Shown: one piece after another, positions 53,111 to 62,076 of the stretch
Layout of the letters: each line of letters opens with the position of its first letter
Numbering within the stretch: the first letter of the stretch is position 1
Origin: Pseudorhodobacter turbinis
GTDB taxonomy: Bacteria; Pseudomonadota; Alphaproteobacteria; Rhodobacterales; Rhodobacteraceae
Length of the DNA stretch: 64,000 nucleotides
Reading direction: 5' to 3'
Assembly: GCF_005234135.1 (NCBI RefSeq)
Contig: NZ_CP039965.1
Location: 1 to 64,000, forward strand
Program-made: the position numbers and the translations under genes
The notes under the pieces: generated by a model
The model's database searches: none
What the model was told of the DNA's origin: nothing
The model's input: the letters and a program-made list of their open reading frames with translations, nothing else

Positions 53111-54757
53111 ATGCAAGCGGATTATGTGATTGTCGGCGCAGGCTCGGCCGGATGTGCGATGGCTTACCGATTGGGTGAGGCGGGGGCTTCGGTTATCGTG
53201 GTGGAATTTGGCGGCTCGGACGTGGGGCCGTTCATCCAGATGCCTGCGGCGCTTTCCTATCCGATGAACATGAGCACCTATGACTGGGGCATGGGCACAG
53301 AGCCGGAACCCCATCTGGGTGGGCGGTCCTTGGTCACCCCGCGCGGTAAGGTCATTGGGGGGTCCAGCAGCATCAACGGGATGGTCTATGTGCGTGGCCA
53401 TGCCCGTGATTTCGACCATTGGGCCGAGGCGGGCGCGGATGGCTGGTCCTATGCCGATGTGTTGCCCTATTTCCGGCGGATGGAACATTGGCATGGCGGC
53501 ACGTCGGAATATCGCGGCACCGATGGCCCGCTGCATATCACCCGTGGCCCGCGCGATAACCCCTTGTTTGATGCCTTTATCGCGGCGGGCGAACAGGCCG
53601 GCTATCCGGTCACACCTGATTATAACGGCGCCGCCCAAGAAGGTTTCGGGCCGATGGAGGCGACGATCTATGAGGGGCGGCGCTGGTCTGCGGCCAATGC
53701 CTATCTGCGCCCTGCGTTGAAGATGGGCAATGTGCAGCTGGTCCGCGGGCTGGCGCGCAAGGTGGTGATCGAGGACGGCCGCGCCACTGGCGTAGAGGTG
53801 GAACGCGGTGGCAAGATCGAGGTGATCCATGCGGGGCGTGAGGTGATCCTCGCCGCCTCCAGCCTCAATTCACCGAAATTGCTGATGCTGTCGGGGATCG
53901 GCCCCGCTGCGCATCTGGCCGAGCATGGCATTGAGGTGGTCGCCGACCGCCCCGGTGTCGGGGCCAATCTGCAAGACCACCTTGAGGTCTATATGCAGTT
54001 TGCCAGCAAGCAGCCGATCACGCTTTACAAACATTGGAACCTTTTGGGTAAGGCGCTGATCGGGGCGCAATGGCTGTTTACGCGCAAGGGCTTGGGGGCC
54101 TCTAACCAGTTTGAGGCTTGCGGGTTCATTCGGTCGCGGGCGGGAGTGGAATACCCTGACATCCAGTATCATTTCCTGCCGATTGCCGTACGCTATGACG
54201 GCAAGGTCAGTGCCGAGGGGCACGGGTTTCAGGTTCATACCGGCCCGATGCGCAGCCCGTCGCGGGGGACGGTGCGGCTGCGGTCGGCCGATCCGGCGGA
54301 TAAGCCGGTGATCCGCTTCAATTACATGTCCAATCCGCAAGACTGGGAGGATTTTCGCGCCTGCATCCGCCTGACGCGTGAGGTCTTTGCCCAAGAGGCG
54401 ATGCAGCCCTTTGTGAAACATGAAATTCAGCCCGGTGCCGCAGTTGAGAGCGACGCCGAGATTGATGACTTCATCCGCGAACATGCCGAAAGCGCCTATC
54501 ACCCTTGCGGGACGGCGCGGATGGGGCGGCGCGATGACCCGATGGCTGTGGTTGACCCTGAATGCCGTGTGATCGGGGTGGAAGGACTGCGGCTTGCAGA
54601 TAGTTCAATTTTTCCGCGTATTCCCAACGGCAATCTTAACGGACCGTCAATCATGGTGGGGGAAAAGGCGGCAGATCACATACTGGGTTGTGACCCCCTT
54701 ACGCGCTTGAATTTACAGCCAAAAACCTCGCAAGATTGGCGCGAAAAGCAGCGTTAA
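53111..54757 (+). CDS. betA: Choline dehydrogenase
   Basis: 548 residues; GMC-family flavoprotein oxidising choline to betaine aldehyde. It has the FAD motif [20 protein letters not shown] at the N-terminus, GMC signature [20 protein letters not shown], second signature [20 protein letters not shown], and the C-terminal catalytic His in [10 protein letters not shown]. Third gene of betIBA. The product, glycine betaine, is an osmoprotectant and can feed methyl groups and glycine metabolism (gcv operon downstream). Confidence 0.94.
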   Translation: MQADYVIVGAGSAGCAMAYRLGEAGASVIVVEFGGSDVGPFIQMPAALSYPMNMSTYDWGMGTEPEPHLGGRSLVTPRGKVIGGSSSINGMVYVRGHARDFDHWAEAGADGWSYADVLPYFRRMEHWHGGTSEYRGTDGPLHITRGPRDNPLFDAFIAAGEQAGYPVTPDYNGAAQEGFGPMEATIYEGRRWSAANAYLRPALKMGNVQLVRGLARKVVIEDGRATGVEVERGGKIEVIHAGREVILAASSLNSPKLLMLSGIGPAAHLAEHGIEVVADRPGVGANLQDHLEVYMQFASKQPITLYKHWNLLGKALIGAQWLFTRKGLGASNQFEACGFIRSRAGVEYPDIQYHFLPIAVRYDGKVSAEGHGFQVHTGPMRSPSRGTVRLRSADPADKPVIRFNYMSNPQDWEDFRACIRLTREVFAQEAMQPFVKHEIQPGAAVESDAEIDDFIREHAESAYHPCGTARMGRRDDPMAVVDPECRVIGVEGLRLADSSIFPRIPNGNLNGPSIMVGEKAADHILGCDPLTRLNLQPKTSQDWREKQR

Positions 54758-54822
54758 TAAAGATTAACCAACAATCGTCATAACGCTTGATTGCTGCCCG
54801 GACAGGGCGGCATATCGAGGGT

Positions 54823-55479
54823 ATGTTAATCATTCGTACCTGTCTTGTTCTTCTTCTTGGGCTTGCAATGCCTACAAACGCGCTGGCCCTTTCGGGACAG
54901 GTGCGCGTGGTGGATGGCGATGGCCTTGTAAGCGCCGGAGAGCGCATCCGCCTGCATGGCATTGACGCGCCGGAGTTGCGCCAGCGCTGTGATCCATCGG
55001 GCCGAAATTGGAAGTGCGGGGCATGGGCGGCGGAGATGTTGGCCAAAATTATCGCCAAAGGGGAGCTGAGCTGTGAGGCAGTGGACCACGACCGCTATGG
55101 CCGCACGGTGGCGCGCTGTTCCGTCTCGGGGCGCGATGTCGGGGCGCAACTGGTACGGGCGGGTGCCGCGATGGCCTATCGCCGTTACTCCAGTGATTAT
55201 ATCGCATTAGAGGATCAAGCGCGGGCGCAGGGCCGCGGCCTTTGGTCTGGGGAGGTAACGGCACCGGCAGAATACCGCAAAACCGCCAAGCGGGTGGCAA
55301 GCGCTGCGCCATCGGGTTGCAAGATCAAGGGCAATATTAGCGCCAAGGGCACGCGGATCTATCACGTGCCGGGACAGCGCCACTATCTTGACACGCGGAT
55401 CTCCCCCAATAAGGGTGAGGCCTATTTCTGTACCGAGACTGAGGCGCGCGCCGCCGGATTTCGCCGATCAAAACGCTAA
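54823..55479 (+). CDS. Thermonuclease-family (SNase-like) exported protein
   Basis: 218 residues. A signal peptide (LVLLLGLAMPTNALALS) precedes a staphylococcal-nuclease domain: RVVDGDGLVSAGERIRLHGI, then DAPELRQRC, then YGRTVARC, then GRGLWSGEV. Catalytic Arg and Asp/Glu positions of SNase appear present, though they are not all confirmed by eye. The C-terminal part (about 165-218) is a CxKGNIS..G.RIYH.PG..YY-like domain (GTRIYHVPGQRHYLDTRISP). The initiator at 54823 suits the signal peptide; the upstream frame to 54787 does not. Confidence 0.85.
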   Translation: MLIIRTCLVLLLGLAMPTNALALSGQVRVVDGDGLVSAGERIRLHGIDAPELRQRCDPSGRNWKCGAWAAEMLAKIIAKGELSCEAVDHDRYGRTVARCSVSGRDVGAQLVRAGAAMAYRRYSSDYIALEDQARAQGRGLWSGEVTAPAEYRKTAKRVASAAPSGCKIKGNISAKGTRIYHVPGQRHYLDTRISPNKGEAYFCTETEARAAGFRRSKR

Positions 55480-55565
55480 GGTTTTCGCTACGTTTGATCC
55501 GGGTCAATGTCGCGGCAGCTGCCTTGAGATACCATGATGCCATGGCGACAAAAAAGGAGCAGCCC

Positions 55566-55805
55566 ATGGCGAACACACCGCATACACTGGCCGAAGAATT
55601 TCCGGCTGAAGTAGACAAAATGCACAAAATGAAGCTGGAAAATGCACATTTTTCAAAGATCTATGATGAGTATCACGAAGTAAACCGCGCTGTGCATCGC
55701 GCAGAAACTAATGTGGAGCCGACTGACGACGCGAATGAAATCGCTTTGCGCCAGCAACGCGCGCATCTCAAAGATGAGATTTGGGCGATGCTGAAAGCCG
55801 ATTAA
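55566..55805 (+). CDS. DUF465 (YdcH-family) protein
   Basis: 79 residues, helical and charged: EFPAEVDKMHKMKLENAHFS, then YDEYHEVNRAVHRAETN, then LRQQRAHLKDEIWAMLK. This is the DUF465 coiled-coil hairpin of unknown function. AAGGAG lies 7 bases upstream of the ATG. Its stop overlaps the stop of the convergent ScfR-type gene by 4 bp. Confidence 0.88.
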   Translation: MANTPHTLAEEFPAEVDKMHKMKLENAHFSKIYDEYHEVNRAVHRAETNVEPTDDANEIALRQQRAHLKDEIWAMLKAD

Positions 55806-57211
55806 GGCGCGCTGTCCGTCGTGCCAATCCCATATGGCACGACACCGCGCCTGTTGGGGTCCACCAGCAGGCGCTTTTCCAGTGGCGGCACTGAACGTTG
55901 ATGGCAATCGGGGCGCTCGCAGATGCGGCAGGAAATCCCGATGGGTTCGAACCGTCCGCGCAGATCAAGCCCGTCGGCATAGACCAGCTTTTCGGCATGG
56001 CCGATCTCACACCCCAAACCGATGGCATAGCGTCGCACCGGTGCCCCGAAGGCGCCGCCCGATTTCGACACGTCGCGCGACAGGCAGACATAGCGCACAC
56101 CGTCTGGTGTCTCGGCCAGTTGTCGCAAGAATCGGCCCGGCATCTCAAAGGCTTGGTGCACGTTCCAAAGCGGGCAAGCCCCGCCAAAGCGCGCGAATTG
56201 AAAACGGGTGGCGGAATGGCGTTTGGTCACGGTGCCGGCTTGATCGACGCGCACAAAGAAGAACGGAACCCCTTTTGCGCCGGGACGTTGCAGCGTGGAA
56301 AGACGGTGCGCGATCTGCTCTATCGAGCTGCCAAACAGATCGGAAAGGCGTTCCAGATCATGACGCTCACGATCGGCGGCCTGCAAGAATGCGGTATAGG
56401 GCATTAGCGCCGCGCCTGCAAAATAGTTGGCCAGCCCGATCTTGGCGATGCCGCGCGCTTGGGGGCTGTGGAATTGCGCAAGGTCCAAGGTTGCCTCTAG
56501 CAGGTCGTTTTGGGTCAGCAGGGCGATCTGGTGCAGCAATTGAAACCGGCGGGTGGTGGCCGAGACGCGGCCCGACAGGCGCAAGTTCTTGGTCTCGGCG
56601 TCAAAGCTGCGCATCTCATCATTGTTCGACAGTGTCAGATGGATCCTGAGCCTCTTAAGGGTCGCAAGGGCGATATTCTCAACCGGCATGTCCGGGCCTT
56701 GCGCGGTGGCGAAATGCTCTGCCGCGCGGTCGATGGCATCGATGTAATTGTCGCAATAGTGAAAGAAATCGCGCACTTCATCCCATGGAGAGGGCGCAAG
56801 GGGCGATTCGTCACGGCCCAAGGCTTCATCCAATGAGGCCAGCCGTTCATGGGTTTGACGGTAGGCGCGGTGCAGGTCGAGAAAGGCACGCGCGAGGCCC
56901 GGGGCATTGGATGCCGCCAGCCGCAGATCGGCCAAAGGCGGCGGCGCGGTAAAGACAGGATCGGCCAGCGCCTCACGCATATCGGTGACGATGCGTTCGC
57001 TGTCGCCGCTGGTCAGCTCGGTGACGTCCTGCCCGAATTCCTGTGCTAGCGCCAGTACGACTCCCGCGGAAATGGGGCGGTGGTTGTTCTCCATCTGGTT
57101 CAGATAGGGCAGCGAAATCCCGAGCTTTTGAGCAAAATCTTTTTGCGTCAGCCGGATGCGCCCGCGTAATTCACGCAGCTTCACACCGGCATAGAGTTTC
57201 TGGGTGGCCAT
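55802..57211 (-). CDS. ScfR-type XRE regulator (short-chain fatty acyl-CoA regulator family)
   Basis: 469 residues. An N-terminal XRE helix-turn-helix (about 8-62: LRELRGRIRLTQKDFAQKLG, then ISLPYLNQMENN) precedes a long ligand-type region. The C-terminus has a Cys-rich stretch (EPIGISCRICERPDCHQRSVP), which fits DUF2083-type domains of the RamB/ScfR family. Such regulators control acetate, propionate and glyoxylate-cycle genes in response to short-chain acyl-CoA. AAGGGG is just upstream of the ATG at 57211. Two CTTTGCAAAG palindromes lie 14 and 34 bp upstream. Confidence 0.85.
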   Translation of the reverse strand: MATQKLYAGVKLRELRGRIRLTQKDFAQKLGISLPYLNQMENNHRPISAGVVLALAQEFGQDVTELTSGDSERIVTDMREALADPVFTAPPPLADLRLAASNAPGLARAFLDLHRAYRQTHERLASLDEALGRDESPLAPSPWDEVRDFFHYCDNYIDAIDRAAEHFATAQGPDMPVENIALATLKRLRIHLTLSNNDEMRSFDAETKNLRLSGRVSATTRRFQLLHQIALLTQNDLLEATLDLAQFHSPQARGIAKIGLANYFAGAALMPYTAFLQAADRERHDLERLSDLFGSSIEQIAHRLSTLQRPGAKGVPFFFVRVDQAGTVTKRHSATRFQFARFGGACPLWNVHQAFEMPGRFLRQLAETPDGVRYVCLSRDVSKSGGAFGAPVRRYAIGLGCEIGHAEKLVYADGLDLRGRFEPIGISCRICERPDCHQRSVPPLEKRLLVDPNRRGVVPYGIGTTDSAP

Positions 57212-57224
57212 GTTTCGCCCCTTG

Positions 57225-57254
57225 CTTTGCAAAGTCTACGGTGACTTTGCAAAG
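57225..57254. promoter_or_regulatory. Twin CTTTGCAAAG palindromes upstream of the ScfR-type gene
   Basis: Two identical perfect palindromes, at 57225-57234 and 57245-57254, are spaced 20 bp centre to centre, about two helical turns. The core ACTTTGCAAA is like the RamB box known in Corynebacterium. They lie between the ScfR-type gene and the end of the efflux gene and are probably its autoregulatory site. Confidence 0.7.
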
Positions 57255-57262
57255 CGGTGACG

Positions 57263-58480
57263 TCAAGGGTTACCAAGCTGCCGTTGACGGCGACGAACCC
57301 AGAAAATGCAAAATATGGATGCGATGGAGGTCAGCAGCATCAGCGCCACCAGTGGTAAAGGTCCGGTGGTTGGCGCCAAAAGCCAGCTTGCCATCGCCGA
57401 CAAAACGGCCCCTGTGCCGATCATGAAGGACCCGCCCAGCCCCGCAGCAGAGCCTGCAAGCTCTGGCCGGACCGACAGCATGCCTGCATTTGCCGAAGGT
57501 GTCAGCAGCCCGTTGCCGAGGCCGACAAGGATCATCATGCCGAAAAAGACGATTGGCCCTGCCAGCCCCAGCAGCGCAAAGACAAAAAGGATCGCCACTC
57601 CCGCTGTTGTGGTGAGGGCGCCGGCCATGATCATCCGGTTTATACCGTAGCGCACCGCATAGCGCCCTGACAGGAAGTTGCCGGTCATGTAACCCAAAGC
57701 AGGCGTGCCGAAATAAAGCCCCAGGGTGGCTGAATCCATGTTGAAATAGATGGTGCCGACATAGGGCGCGCCGCCCAGATAGGCAAAAAATGCGCCCGAT
57801 GAAAACGCAGCCGCCAAGCAATAGCCCCAGAACCGTTGAGAGGTGAGCAGATCGGGGTATTGCTTGAACTGCGTAGTCAGGCTGGTGGAGCGCGTGGTTG
57901 CGGTTTCGCCCATATCAAACCAGACGACGGCAAACAGCGCCATGCCCGACAGGGCCAGCATCACGAAAGAGGCCTGCCAGCCGAACAGCTCATTCAATAG
58001 CCCGCCGATCACAGGGGCGATCATCGGCACCAGCGCCATCCCCATGGAAACATAGCCGATCATCGAGGCGGCCTGATCTTGGGGGACCATGTCCCGCACC
58101 GCGGCGCGGGACAAGACAAACCCCGTGGCGATGACGGCCTGCAACAAACGGCAGGCCAGAAAGATGCCATAGTTCGGCGCAAGCAGCGTCCCGATACTGG
58201 CCAGCGTGAAAATCGCCGTGGCCGTCAGCATAACCGGACGCCGCCCATAGCGGTCAGAGATCGGCCCGACAAACAGCTGTAGCAGCGCCGTCGTCGCCAG
58301 ATAAACCGAAAGCGACAGCTGCATCACCGCATAATCCACGCCAAAATGCTCTGCCATCGACGTCAGGGATGGCAAAAACACGTTCAGCGACATGGCAGCA
58401 ACGCCAGCGAGCAAGACGAGTGTGGTGATATGCGGGGCGGTGGTCCGGTCTAGGTAGCGGACGATCGGTTTGCTGTTCAT
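57263..58480 (-). CDS. MFS multidrug transporter, Bcr/CflA family
   Basis: 405 residues with about 12 membrane helices. It shows VAAMSLNVFLPSLTSMAEHF at the first helix, LFVGPISDRYGRRPVMLTAT (motif A, as in Bcr/CflA drug exporters), and PMIAPVIGGLLNELFGW. It likely uses proton-motive force to export drugs or metabolites; the substrate is unknown. I start at MNSKPIVRYL (58480). Its 3' end is next to the ScfR operator region. Confidence 0.88.
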   Translation of the reverse strand: MNSKPIVRYLDRTTAPHITTLVLLAGVAAMSLNVFLPSLTSMAEHFGVDYAVMQLSLSVYLATTALLQLFVGPISDRYGRRPVMLTATAIFTLASIGTLLAPNYGIFLACRLLQAVIATGFVLSRAAVRDMVPQDQAASMIGYVSMGMALVPMIAPVIGGLLNELFGWQASFVMLALSGMALFAVVWFDMGETATTRSTSLTTQFKQYPDLLTSQRFWGYCLAAAFSSGAFFAYLGGAPYVGTIYFNMDSATLGLYFGTPALGYMTGNFLSGRYAVRYGINRMIMAGALTTTAGVAILFVFALLGLAGPIVFFGMMILVGLGNGLLTPSANAGMLSVRPELAGSAAGLGGSFMIGTGAVLSAMASWLLAPTTGPLPLVALMLLTSIASIFCIFWVRRRQRQLGNP

Positions 58481-58639
58481 TCCCAAGGGTTATGCCGTTT
58501 GGCATGGTCTGTCCATTGAGCAAATCACCCAATGTCGAAATGATCCCCGCGCATTCGGTTTTGGCAAGCCTGCCAGCCCGCAGATATGGACAAAGCCCGT
58601 TTCATGTGACAGATCAGCATGGTTCAGGAGAGCCAAATT

Positions 58640-59974
58640 ATGACAACCCGTCCCACGATTACGCGTTTCGCCCCGTCACCGACCGGATTTATCCACGTCG
58701 GCAACCTTCGCACCGCATTGATGAACTGGATGATTGCCCGCAAATCGGGTGGCACCTTTATCTTGCGGCTTGATGATACGGATCAGGAACGCTCCAAGCA
58801 GGAATACGTCGATGGGATCATGGAGGATCTGGAGTGGCTGGGCCTGACATGGGACCGGGTCGAACGTCAGTCCTTGCGGCTGGAACGCTACCGTGAAGCC
58901 GCTGAGGGGCTGAAGGCCGCGAACCGTTTTTATGAGTGTTTCGAGAGCCCGACCGATCTGGACCTCAAACGCAAAAAACTTTTGAACATGCACAAGCCGC
59001 CGGTCTATGACCGCGCCTCGCTGCATTTGTCGGACGCCGAAAAGGACGCACTGCGTGCAGAGACCCCCGGTTACTGGCGTTTTTTGCTGGAGCTGGAGCG
59101 GATCGAGTGGAATGATGGCATCATCGGGCCTGTCTCGATTGATGCGGCAAGCGTGTCGGACCCCGTGTTGATCCGGGCTGACGGGCAGGTGCTTTACACA
59201 TTCGCCTCTTCGGTTGATGATATCGATATGGGCGTGACCTCGATTGTGCGCGGTGCCGACCATGTGACCAATACCGCGACCCAGATCCAGATTATGCAGG
59301 CGATGGGCGGCACCCCGCCGAATTTCGCACACCATTCGCTGTTGACCGGACCGCAGGGTGAGGCGCTCTCGAAACGTTTGGGCACGCTGTCGTTGCGCGA
59401 TCTTCGCGCGCGTGGGGTGGAACCGCTGGCGCTGCTTTCGCTTATGGCGCGTCTTGGGTCGTCCCAACCAGTAGAGCTGGCCGGCAGCCATCAAGACCTG
59501 ATCGACGGGTTCGAGATCGGAAACTTTGGCGCGGCACCCACAAAATTCGATGCCGAGGATCTGTTCCCGCTGACCCGCGCCTATGTGCAGGGCTTGCCCT
59601 TTGATACGGTCGCGGCGCGGATCGCAGAGCTGGGCGTGCCGGAAGACTTGCGCGAAGGCTTCTGGCGTGTGGCCAAGGAAAACATCACCGTGCTGGCCGA
59701 TCTGGAAGGCTGGTGGGCCATGTTCCGTGATGGTGCCGAGCCGTTGATCGATGAAGAGGACCGCGAATTCATTGCCCAAGCGGTGGCGATGCTGCCCGAC
59801 GCCCCCTTCGGGCCGGACACATGGAAAGAGTGGACCTCGGCGGTAAAAGAGGCCACGGGCCGTAAGGGCAAGGGGCTGTTTATGCCGCTGCGCAAAGCCC
59901 TGACAGGGCAGGCGCATGGGCCAGAGATGGCCGATGTGATGCCGCTTTTGCAAGTGGTGCGCGCGCGCGGGTGA
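58640..59974 (+). CDS. gltX: Glutamyl-tRNA synthetase
   Basis: 444 residues, class I. HIGH-type motif in RFAPSPTGFIHVGNLRTALM, KMSKS-type motif GEALSKRLGTLS. The length matches the shorter of the two GluRS types common in alphaproteobacteria; the other copy is not in the window. In organisms with two, one may act on tRNA-Gln (with GatCAB); which role applies here cannot be read. I start at MTTRPTITRFAPSPT (58640). A hairpin follows. Confidence 0.93.
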   Translation: MTTRPTITRFAPSPTGFIHVGNLRTALMNWMIARKSGGTFILRLDDTDQERSKQEYVDGIMEDLEWLGLTWDRVERQSLRLERYREAAEGLKAANRFYECFESPTDLDLKRKKLLNMHKPPVYDRASLHLSDAEKDALRAETPGYWRFLLELERIEWNDGIIGPVSIDAASVSDPVLIRADGQVLYTFASSVDDIDMGVTSIVRGADHVTNTATQIQIMQAMGGTPPNFAHHSLLTGPQGEALSKRLGTLSLRDLRARGVEPLALLSLMARLGSSQPVELAGSHQDLIDGFEIGNFGAAPTKFDAEDLFPLTRAYVQGLPFDTVAARIAELGVPEDLREGFWRVAKENITVLADLEGWWAMFRDGAEPLIDEEDREFIAQAVAMLPDAPFGPDTWKEWTSAVKEATGRKGKGLFMPLRKALTGQAHGPEMADVMPLLQVVRARG

Positions 59975-59982
59975 TTGACACT

Positions 59983-60008
59983 GCGCGGTTGGGTTGAGCC
60001 AACCGCGC
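59983..60008 (+). terminator. Hairpin after gltX
   Basis: GCGCGGTTGG and CCAACCGCGC form a perfect 10-bp stem, 8 bp past the gltX stop. The following sequence is only weakly T-rich. Confidence 0.65.
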
Positions 60009-60056
60009 GGTCTATCTGACGGCCTAGTAAGGTTTACTTGGGCTTATCTGTCCCAA

Positions 60057-61022
60057 TTATTGCTCTTTTTGCCCCGGCTGCAGCTCTTTCAATGAGGTCG
60101 TGGTCGGCAGGTGGAGTGAACAATTCTTGTGACAGCCAGCATGGAAACAGGCGGGGGCGGTTTGCCCGACGTCAGATTCGCTTATAGGCTGGTTATTCCT
60201 TTTCATAACTTTATCAATAGTCTCCGGGCTTATGTGCTTGCGGAACTGAATGCCCGCATAGGCCTTGTTTCGCCAAACGGTCTTACCCTCAAGCTTTATG
60301 CCGGCAAAGTTATACTGCGCCCAGGTCTCATCCACGTCTTTGTCAGTTGCCTTTATCTTCATGCCGCCCTGACTTAAATCAACGATTCGCGTGATGGTGC
60401 AGTGCTTCTCATATTTGACATGCAGGGGGATGTTGCAGATCATGCGGATCGTCTTCCGCTTTTCCTTTCTCGGGTAGAATATGATGATCGCAACAATGAG
60501 TATGAAGAGAAATAGCGCCAGATAGACACCGGACACAGTCAGCTTGTCAAAGGACCTCAACCGGTCTTCGCTTAGAGAACTCTGATTGTCACCCCGGCGC
60601 GCAGTTTCGGCATTGGAACTTGTGCTGGTTGTCGAGTTGCAGTCCAGTGCGCCCTCGAGCAAGGTCAGGTCGCCTTGAATGATGGAGAGGCTCCAGTACA
60701 TGGTTGAACCAAAGGCGTCTGCATCCAGTCCTTGAAGACCATCAGGATGGGCCCAGCGCTTGATCTTTTGGGCTAGGCTGCGCTCTACTTTTGACAGCTC
60801 CGTTGAGGGGCTGTTCGCCAGATAGGCGCTGAGATCCATGTCAAGCCCGATCAAGGTCTCGATCGCCGCATATGGCATGCCCACATGTCTTATCGGGACC
60901 GCTATGCTATATGCAAACTTCAAACCCACAACGGCAGCACAGATGCTGTTGACGCCGGCGGTTGCTGGGCTGCCTAGGACTGTCACCAAACTGATGAGGG
61001 TCCATATGAACAAACGGTGCAT
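60057..61022 (-). CDS. Membrane protein with exported N-domain and PilZ domain
   Basis: 321 residues. A signal-like N-terminus (1-22), an uncharacterised helical N-domain (about 25-125), a Ser/Thr-rich linker, one transmembrane helix (161-182), then a PilZ domain (about 185-285) with RKEKRKTIR-type arginines and DLSQGG (215-220). PilZ domains bind cyclic-di-GMP in the cytoplasm, so this protein could pass a c-di-GMP signal to the periplasm, or the reverse. The C-terminus adds a Cys/His cluster (ACFHAGCHKNCSLH). It stands alone, with lower GC than its neighbours. Function unknown. Confidence 0.75.
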   Translation of the reverse strand: MHRLFIWTLISLVTVLGSPATAGVNSICAAVVGLKFAYSIAVPIRHVGMPYAAIETLIGLDMDLSAYLANSPSTELSKVERSLAQKIKRWAHPDGLQGLDADAFGSTMYWSLSIIQGDLTLLEGALDCNSTTSTSSNAETARRGDNQSSLSEDRLRSFDKLTVSGVYLALFLFILIVAIIIFYPRKEKRKTIRMICNIPLHVKYEKHCTITRIVDLSQGGMKIKATDKDVDETWAQYNFAGIKLEGKTVWRNKAYAGIQFRKHISPETIDKVMKRNNQPISESDVGQTAPACFHAGCHKNCSLHLPTTTSLKELQPGQKEQ

Positions 61023-61201
61023 TCTAGTCCCTTCACTTGGGTTACTAGTTAGCGCTTTTTCCGTTAAATAAGTGTGAGTTTTTGGCCCCGGCCCTGTCTT
61101 TTTGTAAAAAAAGAGGGGATGCGAAAACCCTTGGGGAGGCCCGCCGTTTTACGGCGCGACCTCAAAGCCAAGTTGTACGGGGGGCGGTCTTTATAGGTGC
61201 A

Positions 61202-61750
61202 TCAGCGGATGATCCGCGCACCAATTTCACGCAGGCTTTCATCCACCAAGGCCGTTTCCTCGGCGGTCAAAAGTTGGGCGCGGGGGTATATGGGGGCGTC
61301 GCGGTCATTCAGGATCGGGGTGTGCCAACCCGTGGTGGTGTCAAAGAAGTCAACAGCCCCCTGTGGCCCATATTCGGCCAGAAACCCTTGGATTACAACA
61401 TCAATATAGCTCAGCAAGATGGGGTGCGGATCGGATGCGGCGCGGTTTTTCGGCGGGACGGCATAGACCTGGATCGGATGCGGGGTCTGCCCCAGCGCTG
61501 CCTGGTCCAGATGGCGGGCATAGCCGATTTCGCGGGTGTCGAGGGCGGCCCAATCGCCATTTGGCACATGGGCAACAAGGCCTGCGATGGTGCAGTCGGG
61601 GTCGCGGATTACGGACAGAAAAGACTGCGGATGGGTGTTGGTATGGATCCATGTGCGCCGCCAGCCTTTTAAAGTGGCTGCTTGCGCATCTGGGTAGCTA
61701 TGCGTGGCACGATTTACAAGGGAGCCGTAGCCAAAGAAGTGCTGGGTCAT
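61202..61750 (-). CDS. Gamma-glutamylcyclotransferase-family protein
   Basis: 182 residues starting MTQHFFGYGSLVNRATHSYP. The YGSL(V/M)N substrate loop and the later AALDTREIGYARHLD (with the catalytic acid) match the gamma-glutamylcyclotransferase-like fold, acting on gamma-glutamyl peptides or amines. The exact substrate is unknown. The longer frame to 61912 overlaps the glycine riboswitch and is rejected. The gene is divergent from gcvT. Confidence 0.75.
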   Translation of the reverse strand: MTQHFFGYGSLVNRATHSYPDAQAATLKGWRRTWIHTNTHPQSFLSVIRDPDCTIAGLVAHVPNGDWAALDTREIGYARHLDQAALGQTPHPIQVYAVPPKNRAASDPHPILLSYIDVVIQGFLAEYGPQGAVDFFDTTTGWHTPILNDRDAPIYPRAQLLTAEETALVDESLREIGARIIR

Positions 61751-61832
61751 AGGGGCCGTCCGTTTCTGTATGCGATGGTATCCTTTTCGGGCTTGCTTTG
61801 GGGCAGCCCCACAGGATAAGTTTTCCGCTATC

Positions 61833-62009
61833 AGGATCGGGAGAATCCGATCTGGGCGCAAGCCCTCATTCTGGTGCCGAAGGAGCAACCGCCCCGGTAA
61901 ACTCTCAGGCAAAAGGACCGGTTCTGATGGTGGACTCTGGAGAGTGGCGTTTTCGCCCGCCGAAGGGATAACGATCTCAGGCGCCCTTTTTGGGCAAGGA
62001 CAGAGGGGG
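61833..62009 (+). promoter_or_regulatory. Tandem glycine riboswitch upstream of gcvT
   Basis: Two adjacent glycine aptamers. The first has CGGGAGA, GCCGAAGGAGCAA, AAACTCTCAGGCAAAAGGAC; the second has CTCTGGAGAG, GCCGAAGGGATAACGATCTC and AGGACAGAGG. The order and conserved blocks match the known gcv riboswitch. Glycine binding would turn on the glycine-cleavage operon. Confidence 0.93.
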
Positions 62010-62076
62010 CATTTTGCGGATGGGGTTGGCCTGTTCGCGGGGTGCCGGGGCTTTTCCGGCGTTTGAAGGGGGCGAT

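Noticed and set aside
52625..53830. 401-residue leftward ORF opposite betB and betA
   Set aside because: Spans the junction of two real genes on the other strand and shows no domain.
58676..59953. 425-residue leftward ORF opposite gltX
   Set aside because: Antisense of a clear GluRS; no independent features.
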